A stretch of DNA of 64,000 nt from Sclerotinia nivalis. Lineage: Eukaryota > Ascomycota > Leotiomycetes > Helotiales > Sclerotiniaceae. Shown here piece after piece: positions 1-11,585 of the stretch. The stretch is taken from the NCBI GenBank assembly GCA_029531795.1, contig JAPEIS010000011.1, positions 620,001 to 684,000 of the forward strand. The letters run 5' to 3'. The notes under the pieces are model-generated. The model ran no database searches. It was not told the DNA's origin and saw only the letters and a list, made by a program, of their open reading frames with translations. The stretch's first letter is position 1; every line of letters starts with the position of its first letter. The position numbers were made by a program, and so were the translations under genes.

Positions 1-2578
1 GTTAGGAGGGAGAGGGACGTGGTCAGGTCGGAGCGGGCGGAGAGGAGCTCGGGAGTGGGATGAGGCGATTTGGTTAGGGAGTGGATGCGTAGATAAGAAG
101 TGAAGAGGGGCCGGGTGAGGGATAATTGGTGGTGCACATCGCTGGAGCGGGTGTTAGTTAGTGATGTGTTGTGAGTTAATAGTAATGAATTATGCGCAAT
201 TGGAATGTAATGAGCATTAGATTATGCGCGGTTGCGGCGGATGAAGCTTGCGCATAAGTTCATGAGTTCATGCGCAATGATTGGAAAGGGAGGCATAGAG
301 AGATGAGGAGGTTGGTGATATGCATGCATGCATATATGCGGTCGCAGAAGAAGGTTTCTGCGTAAGAGAGGGGGGGAACATGAGGGGTAAGGCAGACTGC
401 GGAAGAAAGGCAACTAGCAGATGGGTAAAAGTGCAAGGGGGTAAAACACAGAGAGGAAGCTAAAATAACATACGCTTGAACTTGTAGAAAAGGGTCATCT
501 TCATTCGTAGCGGACATCATCTTGAACGAATGTTTCTTTCGTAAAGTTTGAGTTTGTTTGCCTGCTCCACAGATGATGTTGTCTAATCGAAATCTAAGAC
601 ACTCATGTAACGAAAAGTCGGTTGAGCCGCAGCTTGTGTATATGAGGAGCTCTCCACAATACTCCGTAGAACTAGATCTATCAGGAACTAATATACGAGC
701 AGGCCCGTCTGTTTGTAAAGTAGTTAAGTACAATCAATCGATAGGATGTTAGAGAAGGCGCAAAATTAAGGTAGGATGCGTATGCATGAAATGACTAGAT
801 AAGATGGATCATGCAATACCTATTGGCTACCCGGGGGGTTGGAAATACCCAGATAGATAATAGTTGATGGCAAGGCTGACAGAATGATGAAGAAGGGCCG
901 GATCTTAATCCACATTTGCTTACGTACACATCGGGATTGATCAATATATTGCCGTTCGGGGCAACAATATAACAATATCCGATAAGGCGAAATGGTATCT
1001 TACCACCGTCCATAACAATCCGTCCATACAATTCATTTCACTCGTCCCAAGACTTTTCAATGCAGAAAGCCAAAGTATTTAAAGGAACCAATGAAGTTTT
1101 TCTATTAGGGGAACCATTTTCTTCAGTCTTCAGCTATCATAATCATCAACAAAAACAAAACCTTCCAATCCCATTATCATGTGAATATTCCAACGTTTTC
1201 GACCGGACACAAAGAGGCAAAGGTATGTCAGAAATAACATTCAGGTTTCCTTCGCTTGGAGAAGGGTGGGTGGTATAAACAATAATGATAGCGAATGAAA
1301 AGATGGGAAATGCTATGAGATATAAGAGATGCATATAAAGTGGTAGTAAATCTACTAGCTCTCCCAATTCTAATCTTCCATACATTTTTTGGCGGCAAAT
1401 TGCATTTTTGGTACAACCATTACGAACCAAACATCACCAACATTGCATTAAAACCAACCAAAAACAGCCCCTGTCAAGCATATCTTGATACTACCAACCT
1501 TTTTTGAAACTCCCACTGTTGAGACGTTGAGATGTTGAAAATTAGATGCAATAATTTTCAATAAGCTCGTATTCTTCAACCAAAGATATGCTGCCAAGAG
1601 ACTTTCAATGTTGACAACTTGACATTATCCCAAGGGTTCGGAAACATTTCGAACTGTTGCGAACGTTGCAATTGTTATACCTCTTCCTAGGTATTCGCTA
1701 TTGTATCGTTTTCATCTGGTCATTTTTGAGGACGACGTGGCCAGCGCCTCTTCATCTCCTTGCATATTACGTACCTTTGACAAATTGCCACATATTCGTT
1801 GTGACTCTCCTCAGCCTGGTTTTCGGGTCTTGTCACAAACTCTTTTTTTTTGTCAAACGGATACCAGCATCGGCATCTATCAAGCTAGTCCCATTAAATC
1901 ACATGGGTCGGTGACTGCTCCTTACATATTCATCACATTTTGTCATTTTCCTTATTCCTTATTCCTGATTAGGAGCTAAAACAACTCCTAGGTAGTCAGC
2001 AGTATTAACTCCGCTCTGTTGCCTACTTTGAGTCAGAATTATCTAAATTACTTCCACTTGCTACTAGAAGCTTTGCAAGATTAAACGTTGCAAAAAGAAA
2101 TCGGTTGCACTAACCGCTCATTTGTTGTTGGGTATCAGAAAAGAAGGTGCGGCTGTCAAATTTCTTGTCTTATTCGCAGGAGCTTTCTAGATGATATACC
2201 AGTGGCATGGTATCGGTTGTATCGCACTTCTTACGTACTTCAACCACATCGTACTACGTTTTCTCTAAGCCAGTGAATCAGAGCAGACCACTACACGCCA
2301 TTCACGCCGTTTGTACCGTGCCGCGTGGTTCGATTGAACACTGCATATGCGGTCTTCGCCATAAAAGCTTAGCACCGCAGCTCTTAAGCTTGTCTTGTCA
2401 TCAACTTTAGGGCTCATAATAAAATCCATCCTACACTTTGCAGATCCATTCTAGACAACGCCACCATCGTCAGAGCTTTCACATTCCTTGTTTACCTTCG
2501 TCCTCTCATTGCCTGGAACATCTTCTTCACTTGTTCTTCCAATCTGAAATCAATCTACAGAGTAAAGAGATACACGCC
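1..2578. other. Gene-free spacer at left edge
   Basis: No reading frame here has recognisable domains or plausible splice-joined exons. The open frames are short, overlap one another on both strands and often lack an ATG. The first 450 bases are G-rich. One copy of TACTCCGTA lies at 660-668, the reverse complement of a 9-mer that recurs in the window. The right end is presumably the promoter and 5' leader of the BCS1-like gene. Confidence 0.6.
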
Positions 2579-4665
2579 ATGGATCTCGATGCGGTTTTGG
2601 AAGCTCTGCATCAGAATTTATCTGTATCATCTAACACGAGCACAACAGCAACCTTACTTGGCGGGTTATTACCGACTACTCTTCTTGAAAATCTCGTTCC
2701 TGGATATGGCTACATCCATAAGATCGTTCTTCAAACCGTTGGCTTTGATATCACGCTTCTTGTTTCTCTATTCGCTGCTTTGTGGTTGGGAAATAAGGCT
2801 TTCGATGCATTATGGTCGTGGGTATGGTCATTTGTGATGCGGCATTGGATGTCCGATATCTCCATCAGCAGCAGAGATGAAATACACGACGAAGTAATAC
2901 AATTTCTGGCTCACAAGTACCAAATGAAGCCTTCTCGTTCTCTTCAGGCAGAGACAGCTCGTCGGGGATATTGGGACCTGGATAATGAGGATGCCGTCAC
3001 CTTGACACAACTCGATGGGACTGGTACCATACAGTGGCTCAATTTTGCCGATCAAGACTCCAAGACTAAACCACAATATACGCCATCTATGGGAGCCAGT
3101 CATAGCTTTTGGCACAATGGGAGATACTTTCGTGTTAGACGTTCGGAGAAAATGGTTTTCTCAACCTCCTCGTATGATGGCAACCCAGTATCCGATCAAG
3201 AAATACTCCTCATCTCTTGTTATGGTCGTAGCACGACACCTATTAAGGAGTTCCTTCAAGAAGCGAAAGATTATTCGAACAGAAATCATAGTGCAAAGAC
3301 TATCATTCGTCGACCTGCGAATAAAGAACGTCGAAGTTGGGGAGGTCGAAGTTCTTGGATTGAGGTAGCTAGACGACCTTGTCGTCCAATGAGAACCGTT
3401 GTTTTGGATGAGGTTATGAAAAATAAGGTTCTACGTGATATCAACGAATATTTGAATCCCTCAACTGCTCGTTGGTATGCCATTCGCGGTATACCTTATC
3501 GTAGAGGGTATCTCTTCCATGGGCCTCCAGGTACTGGCAAAACTTCGTTAACATTTGCCCTTGCCGGTGTTTTTGGCTTGAACATCTATGTTGTCAGTTT
3601 GCTAGAGCCTACTCTCACTGAAGAAGAACTCGGCAACCTTTTCACCAACTTACCACCTAGATGCATTGTACTGTTGGAGGATATCGATACTGCAGGCTTG
3701 ACACGAGTCAATGAAGATAAAGTTGAGTCGTCGGATGAATCTAGCTCGGATAGCAGCAGCAGTGAAAATGAAGTGATCACCAAGAAACGCGGGAAGGGTA
3801 AGGGCAAGGGTAGAAGTGGTAGGGGTAGACATGGCAGGGGAAGTAAGAGGAGTAAGAAAAGTAAGAAGGATGATGACGATGAAAAGAAAGGAATCTCGCT
3901 CTCCGGTCTCTTAAATGTAAGCTGGCACCATCCATCTCGCATTTTGATAAGCCCGAAATTTGACAATATGTTTAGATCATCGACGGTGTAGCATCACACG
4001 AAGGTCGTGTTTTAGTAATGACGACAAATCATCCTGAAAATTTAGATGAAGCTCTTATTCGACCCGGTCGCGTAGATTGTCAAGTCGCATTTACGAATGC
4101 CACCCGTCATCAAATCAAAGAGATCTTTGAAAGAATGTACTCTAAAGATCCACCACGGGAGAAACTCATCGCTGCCACCTCCCCTGCTCCGTCGCCCGTT
4201 CCTCAGATCCAACTCCCCGTCAAAGAAGAAGAGGAAAAATCTCCTCTCCTCTCTCCCACCGCCGAAACCCCAACTCAAAATCCGGAAATGAACCACGCAA
4301 CTCCAGACCCAAACTCAATTCCACAAAAACGCCCCCTAACACCTCCGGATACTCCCATCACCACTGAAACCGAAACCGGAACCGGAACCGAAACCGAAAC
4401 GAAAAGTACCACTTCGATGGAAAAGAAACCCCTCACAATAGCCGATATTGAAAACAACGGCGAGGAGGAAATATTGGCCCTAGGAGAATTATCTACTTTA
4501 GCTACGCAGTTCGCGGAGCATATTGAGGATTTTATGTTTAGTCCAGCGGAGGTTCAGGGGTTTTTGTTGACGAGGAAAAAGGCTCCTAGAAAGGCGGTTG
4601 CTGAGATTGGGGCTTGGGTTGCGGTTACTAGGAAGAGTAAGGTGGAGGGTCAGAAATTTAGTTAA
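2579..4665 (+). CDS. BCS1-like AAA ATPase
   Basis: Two exons, 2579-3916 and 3976-4665, joined across a 59 bp GTAAGC...TTTAG intron, give about 675 residues. A hydrophobic stretch near residues 50-75 fits the single N-terminal membrane anchor of the BCS1 family and is followed by a BCS1_N-type region. The AAA domain has Walker A GPPGTGKTS (from about residue 315) and Walker B CIVLLEDID (about 362-370), then MTTNHPENLDEALIRPGRVD after the splice. A Ser/Asp/Lys/Gly-rich insert of about 60 residues separates Walker B from the GISLSGLLN motif, and the C-terminal third is acidic and Pro/Thr-rich. True Bcs1 inserts the Rieske protein into mitochondrial complex III. Fungi carry many BCS1-like paralogues, and the insert and tail make this more likely one of them, substrate unknown. 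The open frame extends upstream to 2438 without an ATG; I use the ATG at 2579. Confidence 0.9.
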
Positions 4666-5672
4666 AAGGGTTGGGGCGGGGAAAGGGTTAAGGATGAAGA
4701 TTGGGCATCGAGTTGGTTGGTTGGTAAGTTGGTGGCGGGATGAGTTTGGTGTGTTGGTTTGTTTTTCTTAATTATGAAGTGCAAGAAAGAAACAATGGGT
4801 GGGGAATTGGGCATTTTTTCCCCCTTCTTCTTCTCATAGTTGATAATAGTTGATAAGAATGAGGTAGGTTATCTGGTGTGTACATTAACAATAACGATCA
4901 CAATATCTGCATACGGAGTAGTTGGGACACGAGAAAGAAGATGGAAGGAAGAAAGGAGAATAGAAAACGGAGAAAAATATTCTAGATTAGTCTATAGAGA
5001 GTATAACATAATGCGATGCATTTTATAATATGGAAGACTTGTTTTTGATACTGTTTGATATTTGATATGAATGAAGATTTATTTTGTTTTATAATTATAT
5101 TCTATTTTTGTATTTGTATTTGGTTTTTTTGGGGGGTTTTTTTAATAGATAAGTAGTATTGAGTTTTTTTTTTCTGATTATTATTATTATAATAATAATA
5201 ATAATAAAGTTGATCTATAACGGCTGAATCAGTTATTAAGATATTTAGAATAATAGCAAATTTTCTTATATATAGTATAATTCTTGATATACTATACATT
5301 TGATCGCCGCTTGATGTGTATTTACGGCACCGCTATTTAATATCCCTCTTATGTGCCTGCCTCCTGCTTGTATAATTGGGGCTGACGTGTGTTTTCGCGG
5401 CAGCTTCATAATATTGATTGGTGTTGTTATGACGCTGATGAGTTATCGGATTCAGTACACCTCTTTCTTCTTTCCCCTGAATCGATTCTTCCTTTTGGGT
5501 TTGCTTCATTTCTGATTTCTTTTGCTTCATATTGAAATAAGAGCATACAACTTTATCTACAGTAACTTGATACCATATTTGTTTGCAATAAACTTGACAT
5601 CGATCAACTTCTACAATATTCCAAAGATACAAAAGTACAACATCACCAACCTCAAACTTATTCAACTTCACC
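4666..5672. other. Spacer between BCS1-like gene and methyltransferase relic
   Basis: No gene is visible. It presumably holds the 3' UTR of the AAA gene. A TACGGAGTA 9-mer lies at 4912-4920. The stretch 5040-5300 is very AT-rich and includes an ATT/AAT microsatellite. Confidence 0.6.
5177..5207. repeat. (ATT)n/(AAT)n inverted microsatellite
   Basis: Runs of ATT are followed directly by runs of AAT, so the tract is nearly self-complementary and could extrude a hairpin. It lies in a non-coding AT-rich spacer. Confidence 0.9.
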
Positions 5673-6658
5673 ATGTCGGAAACACAAACAGTTCCGGTTA
5701 AAGAGCCGTTCACCCCAAAGCAGATGATGGCTAAGACCGTAACTCTTTACAAGGAACTCACCGGAAATTCCTCGATTGATGCTGCTAAGCATACGATAAC
5801 CCATCTCCTGCCTCCATTTACTGCAAATGCCATTAGTAAGAATATTTGATTCCTTAATATCACCACTTACAAAATCTATATTAGAAAATTACTAATTGTG
5901 AAACCTAGTTCATGATAATGGCTGTGGTACTGGCCGAGTTAAAAAAGCGATCATGAAATCTAATCCTCCAGAGGGTATCATAATCAAGGCCACTGATCGC
6001 AATCAATATATGATAGATGGCTGTCGCGGGTTTGCCACAGCAGGAAACTGGCCAGTTGAAGCAACTGTTATGCCAGCCCAATCTCTCACTTCCCCTGATA
6101 ATTACTTCACTCATTCATTCACCAACTTCTTTATTACTCATCTCGATGATAATCACGATCCAGCAGCGAAGCAAGTCTACCGAACTCTGAAGCCGGGAGG
6201 CACGGCAATCGTTTCTACCTTGGCTGCAATGGCACATGGAGAACCGATCAAAAGAGCCTGATGTTGTCTTCCCTGTGGCTATGCCAACCCATTGGTATGG
6301 AAAAGATGCATTGAAGAATTTTTATCTTGTTGGCGGATTCAAGGAGGATAATATCAGTATCACGACCTGTGATGTTTATATTGAAGCGAAAGATCTACGA
6401 CGTCTTATATCTGCTACTTGGAGCTTTTTGGGTGCTCGAGCTGATGGATGGCATCCAGAGGATGAGGAGAATTGGGATAAAGCGGTGGACATTTTGGTTA
6501 AGGATGTAGAGGCTGGGCCATACTACTCTAAGCTCCCATCAGGAAACATAGCGTTGAGAATGGTTGCAAATGTGGTGTGCGTTTCGTACAGAATATCACA
6601 CGTGAAATTCCCATTCAACATATTACCATCGTCCCGGGTTCCTAGAGTATTCCAATGA
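5673..6658 (+). pseudogene. SAM-dependent methyltransferase, frameshifted
   Basis: Exon 1 (5673-5835) starts at an ATG and joins across a 73 bp intron (GTAAGA...CCTAG) to a frame from 5909 that contains the SAM-binding motif I signature DNGCGTG, a motif IV-like stretch and LKPGGTAIVST. This is the class I methyltransferase fold in normal order. The frame stops with TGA at 6259-6261, just after AAMAHGEPIKRA. Homologous sequence continues in another frame (EPDVVFPVAMPTHWYGKD, then GGFKED and SGNIALRMVANV) to a stop at 6656-6658. In relatives the join region is a short conserved loop, so a small deletion with frameshift near 6250 is the simplest reading. An assembly error or an unusual small intron is also possible. 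It faces a second, distantly related methyltransferase relic, 7165-8147. Confidence 0.72.
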
Positions 6659-7164
6659 CTGTGAGCTTCAATGAACTTCTACGATAAGGTTGCAGAAATT
6701 GTAAACTTGTTTTTCGGAACCCGAATCGTAGAGCACTATGTGAAATCCAAGGCCGGCTTTTCTGGCTGTGCTCGTATTCCGCTACTGGAGTTTGCCTTAC
6801 TGGTGCCTTCGTGCTTTATTCTTACTTCGGCTAGCAGAGGTTATTGTCGTCACCTCAGAGGTTTCCCGAGTCTTTGTTGAAATCTCTTCTAATCTTTCAC
6901 TCGTTTACCCGCCCAATACGCATCTACCTACGAAATTTTGCCCTCCATACTCGATCCTCATATCTGGTAATGTGAAGGTTATCTCAACTTTAAGAGCTAT
7001 CTTGTTGAGCTTCATGATATTATGCTACGAACACATGTCTACTCAACCCAACCACTTCCTGTATGTTTCACAAACTTGCACATTAACTTGCACCGGTTTT
7101 TCAATTTGATTACCGCCTATTTAATGCTACCTAGTACGTAAACCACATTCTAGTCATTGCCTGC
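6659..7164. other. Spacer between convergent methyltransferase relics
   Basis: Short open frames occur on the plus strand (for example 6671-6880), but they show no domain, no signal peptide and no coding-like continuation. I see no gene. Confidence 0.55.
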
Positions 7165-8147
7165 CTAATTCTTAGATGGCTTCGTGGCTGTAGCAGTTAT
7201 GGCAATCATATTTAGCTCAGACGAAGAACCCTTGCCATATTTGTCAATCAAAAAAGCCTCCAACGCCGGAACCAAGAGCGGCCCAAACTTTTCTCGGTTC
7301 CCTTCAGCCCACAACTTCAAGGGAAACATGCACATCATTCTTGGGAATGTCGAATCCATGAACTCCTGAACTGTGTTTCATTTCATCGACAAGGGATGGA
7401 CCACCGCTTTCGCGTTCATTAATCCTTGTTTCTTCAAAGTCTCAATCACCCATGCGCGATTCTCCCACGCACCGTCGGATAGAAATTTCATAATTACAGC
7501 TCGTTGAGGATATTTGGGAGCGCCGGGAATAGTGGCAGTTGCATCTTGCATAACCTCGATCCAGCCAAGATGCTCCCAGATTGTAGAGGCAAAGACGCCG
7601 TTAGGACGGAGGATTCGAACGTATTCTAATAGAAGACGTTAACAGTTTTCTAAAGTACATCAGGAATACACAATGGCTTACCTTGTAATGATTTGAGAGT
7701 GTGTGGTATAGTTTGGAATCCTAGGTTCATGAAAACATGGGTATAGGAATTATCGGGAAGTCCGGTCGCCTGATTAAGAATGAGTCAAGATCGATTGCTA
7801 ACAAGCCTGAACATATTTACCTGTGCATCGATGATTTTTGCCTTTGCACCCGTCCATTTCTCTGCAGTGATGACATGTTCCATGTGCTCAACCATGCCGC
7901 TAGTGAGATCACCACAAGTTAACTCCAAATTGGCTTTTTGAGCATCATCAAGCTTCTAGTAGAGGATGCGAGAGATCGCCCCGGTCCCGCAAGCATTGTC
8001 AAAGACAACTAATTTGCCTTCCCTGTTTGCGAGAATATTAGTTTGGTCGATGAGGAGCTCTCCTGCAGGGCGTTTAATGCGCTCTATACAACGGTAGCCT
8101 TTCACAATTTGGGCGTCGGTTTATAGGGGATTTTCTGAGGTAGACAT
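7165..8147 (-). pseudogene. SAM-dependent methyltransferase with three in-frame stops
   Basis: Reading leftward from the ATG at 8145-8147, three exons joined by introns at 7770-7820 (51 bp) and 7626-7681 (56 bp), both with good GT-AG ends, give a continuous class I methyltransferase. It has FDNACGTGAISR (motif I), a DAQATGLPDNSYTHVF motif IV region, RILRPNGVFAST (post motif) and a normal C-terminus ending at 7165. The frame is broken by TAA at 8121-8123, TAG at 7956-7958 and TGA at 7378-7380. Each could come from CAA, CAG or CGA by one C-to-T change, and no indels are needed. Splice sites and the rest of the frame are preserved, so loss looks recent. This fits mild repeat-induced point mutation or random decay. 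The original substrate cannot be told from sequence. Confidence 0.8.
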
Positions 8148-8972
8148 ATTGCACAGAAACGTTGATTTGATGGTAAATGACTTCGAGGCGATTTGGGACA
8201 AGCGTATCAAACGAACAGATTCACAATGGCAAAGCTTTAAGTAAAGTAAATAATGTTCAATACCTATTGCATGTATTGCGGCCACCGATCGGTAGCTCTT
8301 GAATGGGACGAATATTGTGTTGACTTTAGGTACAAGAGAGAAGAAAAGTGTATTGATTATTGAGCTAAGATGGAAATAAGCCAGCTATAAATACAGATCG
8401 AGAGTAAATTTACGCTAATGTATGTAAGATTTGAACTCATCCGGCCTCATATGATTTCTAATAGTCCGCTAGAAAGATCTAAACAGCAACAGTTGGAGCT
8501 CTTTTCTAAATTATAAGTCAACTACTCTACTTTCGGGCCACCCCTGCCACTCTTTCACACCAAAATTGGCCATTTTAACTTATTGATAACTTTACAACGA
8601 ATTAATATAATGAATTGAAGTTCTGAATCTAGATTCACTATATAAATATAAATAAGCTCTGAAAATTTCAGATTTTTCGCGATTTTTCTCGATGAGATAT
8701 TTAAGATTTAATTTTCGAATTTTCAATTTATACATAATTTATCGGCAAAAATCTCCCATTTTCAAGGATATTAGCCTACAATGATTTCTTAACCCTCAAA
8801 TTGTAGCTCCAAACAATAGACTAATTCTTATATCTATCCAAGCATGATCGAACCACCACACAAGAAATCTCAAGGAATGAATGATATAGGAACACTTAAC
8901 CTAAATCTCAAATGTACGCTCCATTTTCAAACCCATACCATCCTATCCTATCCTACCTTACACACCCACATC
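8148..8972. other. AT-rich spacer
   Basis: Nothing coding is recognisable. It includes the former promoter of the methyltransferase relic and, to the right, the 3' flank of the leftward low-complexity gene. The part 8560-8830 is especially AT-rich. Confidence 0.6.
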
Positions 8973-10685
8973 TCACCCCTCATTCCCCATCCCCCTCAAA
9001 TGTCCCAACACAGCACCTAACCTCCTTAAAGCCTTCAAATCGCCACTATCTTTCTCCTCTCCAGTTTCTTTCTCCTTTTCCTCTCTTCCCAATTCTTCCC
9101 TAGCCTCCACCACCAAAGGTAATAAACCCCCCCACACTTCATCCGTATACCCGGTTAACACACCCTCCCAATCACTTTTCCATTCTTCCTTTTCCCTCCC
9201 TTTTCCCTTCCCCTCGTCCATCCTATTTTTGAACATCACACCCGCGAACATATCCTCTCTCCCATCCTCCTCCTCCTTTCCCCTTCTCTCCTCCCTCCAA
9301 CTTTCCTTTTCCTCCCTTTCATACCCAGGAACAAGATTCAACGAATGATCCCCCTTAGGAATCCGATGAACCACCGGTTCCGGAAACAATAGATCCCTCG
9401 TGATTCTCCTAATCCTCTCTCTTTCCTCCTCACTCATTCCCCATTTCCATTCCCATTCATATCCTTTCATCTCCTGCTCATTCTCTGCCCACGCTTTCTG
9501 TTCACTCAACAACTCCCCCATCTCTTCCTCAAACTCTAAATTTGGTTTACCTATTTTTGATAATATTTCTCGAACGTCTTCTCCGTCTCGCTCTTCTTGT
9601 TCTGATATACTTGTATGAGTATACCCGACACTCTCAGATCCGCCTCTTTCAGAATATCCCAAGGAAGACACTTTTCCATTTTCACCATTGGAACTTATAT
9701 TAGAAGAAGGGCCGGGCTCGGCAAGGAATTTGTCCATATCAAAATCTTCAAGCTTATCGATTTCGAACTGTGGATTTTGAACCTGTTCTGTAAAAGTAGA
9801 AGCACCAGAAGTCCGACTCCATACATTTCCCCAGTCCGAATTCGTATTTCCACGTATCAAATCCGAATTCGACTTGGAAACTGCACCATATTTAAGATTA
9901 AATTGACCCACATCACTATTCATTCCTTCTCCTTCTCCCTCTACCTCTGCATCGGCATCACCCCAAAACATATTCGTATCCCCCCGCGAGAGAAAATCCG
10001 CACCAAAACCAAAACCGGCACCAGCACCAGAGCCAGAGCTAGAAGATGCTGCATAATCTACTTGACCCTGACTCTGACCCTGAATTCTAGATGCAGATGC
10101 AGATGCAAATCTAAAATCATCAGCTGGCTCAAGAGAAGGAACACCATCCAAAAAATTCGAAAATTCATTTTCGCTCCGTTGCATATGTCGTGCCCTCTCA
10201 CTCTGACTCTCACTAGCTTTTTCATCCCCTCCATTTCCTTTCATATCGCTATTTCCTGCGCTCCTCATTCCTTCATTCCTCGCCGCAGGACCCGGAATGC
10301 CTACACCAGCATCCCTTAAACTAGAAGATCCTGCATAACTCCCACTTCCATTCCCACTCCCACTCCCACTCCCACTCCCACTCTCTCCCCCTTTTGAATT
10401 ACCCCTCGCCGTCATCAAACCCACCACATCCCTCCTCAATCCCTCACCACCCTCACCCCCTTCTCTCTCACTCCCCCTAAAAACATCTCTCCCCAATCCC
10501 ATCGCCGAAGCACCTACACGCGCCAATAACGAAGATTGAGGTTGTTCATCTCGTTTTGTCGGTACGTGCATATTATTACCATTATCCTTATTATGATTAT
10601 TATTTGATTTGGTTTCTGCTGGAGGTGGAGCTAAGGTTATCGCTTTGCCTTTTCCTTCTTTTCCTTTTGGATCGCTTGAGCTCAT
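8973..10685 (-). CDS. Low-complexity protein of unknown function
   Basis: A single intronless frame of 570 codons runs from the ATG at 10683-10685 to a TGA at 8973. I do not recognise the family. The N-terminal half is rich in Ser, Gly, Asn and Glu, including a Ser-Gly dipeptide run near residues 100-115, and is probably disordered. Segments that look more ordered are ENEFSNFLDGVPSLEPADDF near the middle, EIDKLEDFDMDKFLAEPG, an acidic Trp/Glu-rich helix (YEWEWKWGMSEEERERIRR), and a C-terminal leucine-rich helical tail (DLKALRRLGAVLGHLRG). No signal peptide, membrane segment or enzyme motif is seen. Its length without stops and its Kozak-like start support a real gene; the biased composition means antisense frames are also open. 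It lies in tandem downstream of SDH1. Confidence 0.75.
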   Translation of the reverse strand: MSSSDPKGKEGKGKAITLAPPPAETKSNNNHNKDNGNNMHVPTKRDEQPQSSLLARVGASAMGLGRDVFRGSEREGGEGGEGLRRDVVGLMTARGNSKGGESGSGSGSGSGNGSGSYAGSSSLRDAGVGIPGPAARNEGMRSAGNSDMKGNGGDEKASESQSERARHMQRSENEFSNFLDGVPSLEPADDFRFASASASRIQGQSQGQVDYAASSSSGSGAGAGFGFGADFLSRGDTNMFWGDADAEVEGEGEGMNSDVGQFNLKYGAVSKSNSDLIRGNTNSDWGNVWSRTSGASTFTEQVQNPQFEIDKLEDFDMDKFLAEPGPSSNISSNGENGKVSSLGYSERGGSESVGYTHTSISEQEERDGEDVREILSKIGKPNLEFEEEMGELLSEQKAWAENEQEMKGYEWEWKWGMSEEERERIRRITRDLLFPEPVVHRIPKGDHSLNLVPGYEREEKESWREERRGKEEEDGREDMFAGVMFKNRMDEGKGKGREKEEWKSDWEGVLTGYTDEVWGGLLPLVVEAREELGREEKEKETGEEKDSGDLKALRRLGAVLGHLRGMGNEG

Positions 10686-11585
10686 TGTGGGGTTATGATA
10701 CGTATGGGATTATGGATATGAATAATTAATCGAGATGAGTAGATAAGTAGATAAGTAAATAAGCAATGAGGTTTGTACAAGGTTTGTTGGAATTGGAATA
10801 ACAATTGTGTGGAAAATTGATATGTCGATGTCGTTAATTTCACAAGTAATTCCTATCCCCCTCTTCGTACTTTCAGAACCGAACCATTCCGCATTCCCGA
10901 TCGCCTCCCTCGCCTCGCCTCGGTTGAACTTAGCTTAGTTCCAGATTCTTTCCGTCCGCCACCTGACATGTGACTCCGTCTTGGCTCACAAAGAATTGAA
11001 AATGAAGTTATGGAACTTTTCTATAGTTCATTCATCACTATGAGTATCACGTTATGTCAAAATCCCCTGAATACCTCAGAATGGCCAGTGAGCTATTAAT
11101 TTCTATGATACTTTATCGAATGAGGCAGAGTAAGCTCGTATTTCCGTGTGTACCCGAAACTTCGATGCTCTGTTTGACATATCAATCGCATACAGGCCTT
11201 TCATGTGAAACATCACATGTCTAGACACATCTACCACCAGCACGTAAGTAATCGTATCAAATTCAGATAAAGATATTTTATTCAACAACAGCAACACCTT
11301 ATATACGGGTACTGCAAGTGGCACGCTGAAAAAACCCCGCAAACAACTGATATCATACCACCGCATTTCCCAACCGGCTATGCTACAACTCAGTTTATTC
11401 CATGCCCTGCTCAACTCAAAGATTCATAGATCATTCCTGATCTTGAAGTGATGTGCGTTTTTTATCTTTGATCATTCCTCCTTAAGGGCCATCGCCTATT
11501 CTTCTCGGTCGCTTGTCATATAGGTACCCCTTAAAACCGCCAGCCAACCCCTTAAGCCATTACTCCACGTGCAAAACTTGAACAT
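10686..11585. other. Spacer between SDH1 and the low-complexity gene
   Basis: This holds the 3' flank of SDH1 and the upstream region of the 8973-10685 gene. A 103-codon minus-strand frame at 11103-11414 begins with TTG, not ATG, and shows no domain, so I do not call it. Confidence 0.6.

Noticed and set aside
2438..2578. 47-codon N-terminal extension of the BCS1-like protein
   Set aside because: The extended frame begins at TTG rather than ATG; the first ATG at 2579 fits the family start.
5673..8147. A biosynthetic gene cluster around the methyltransferases
   Set aside because: No backbone enzyme, P450, or regulator lies nearby; flanking genes are housekeeping or unrelated.
9615..10319. 234-codon plus-strand frame inside the low-complexity gene
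   Set aside because: It is antisense to a repetitive Ser/Gly-rich coding region and shows biased repeats typical of a shadow frame.
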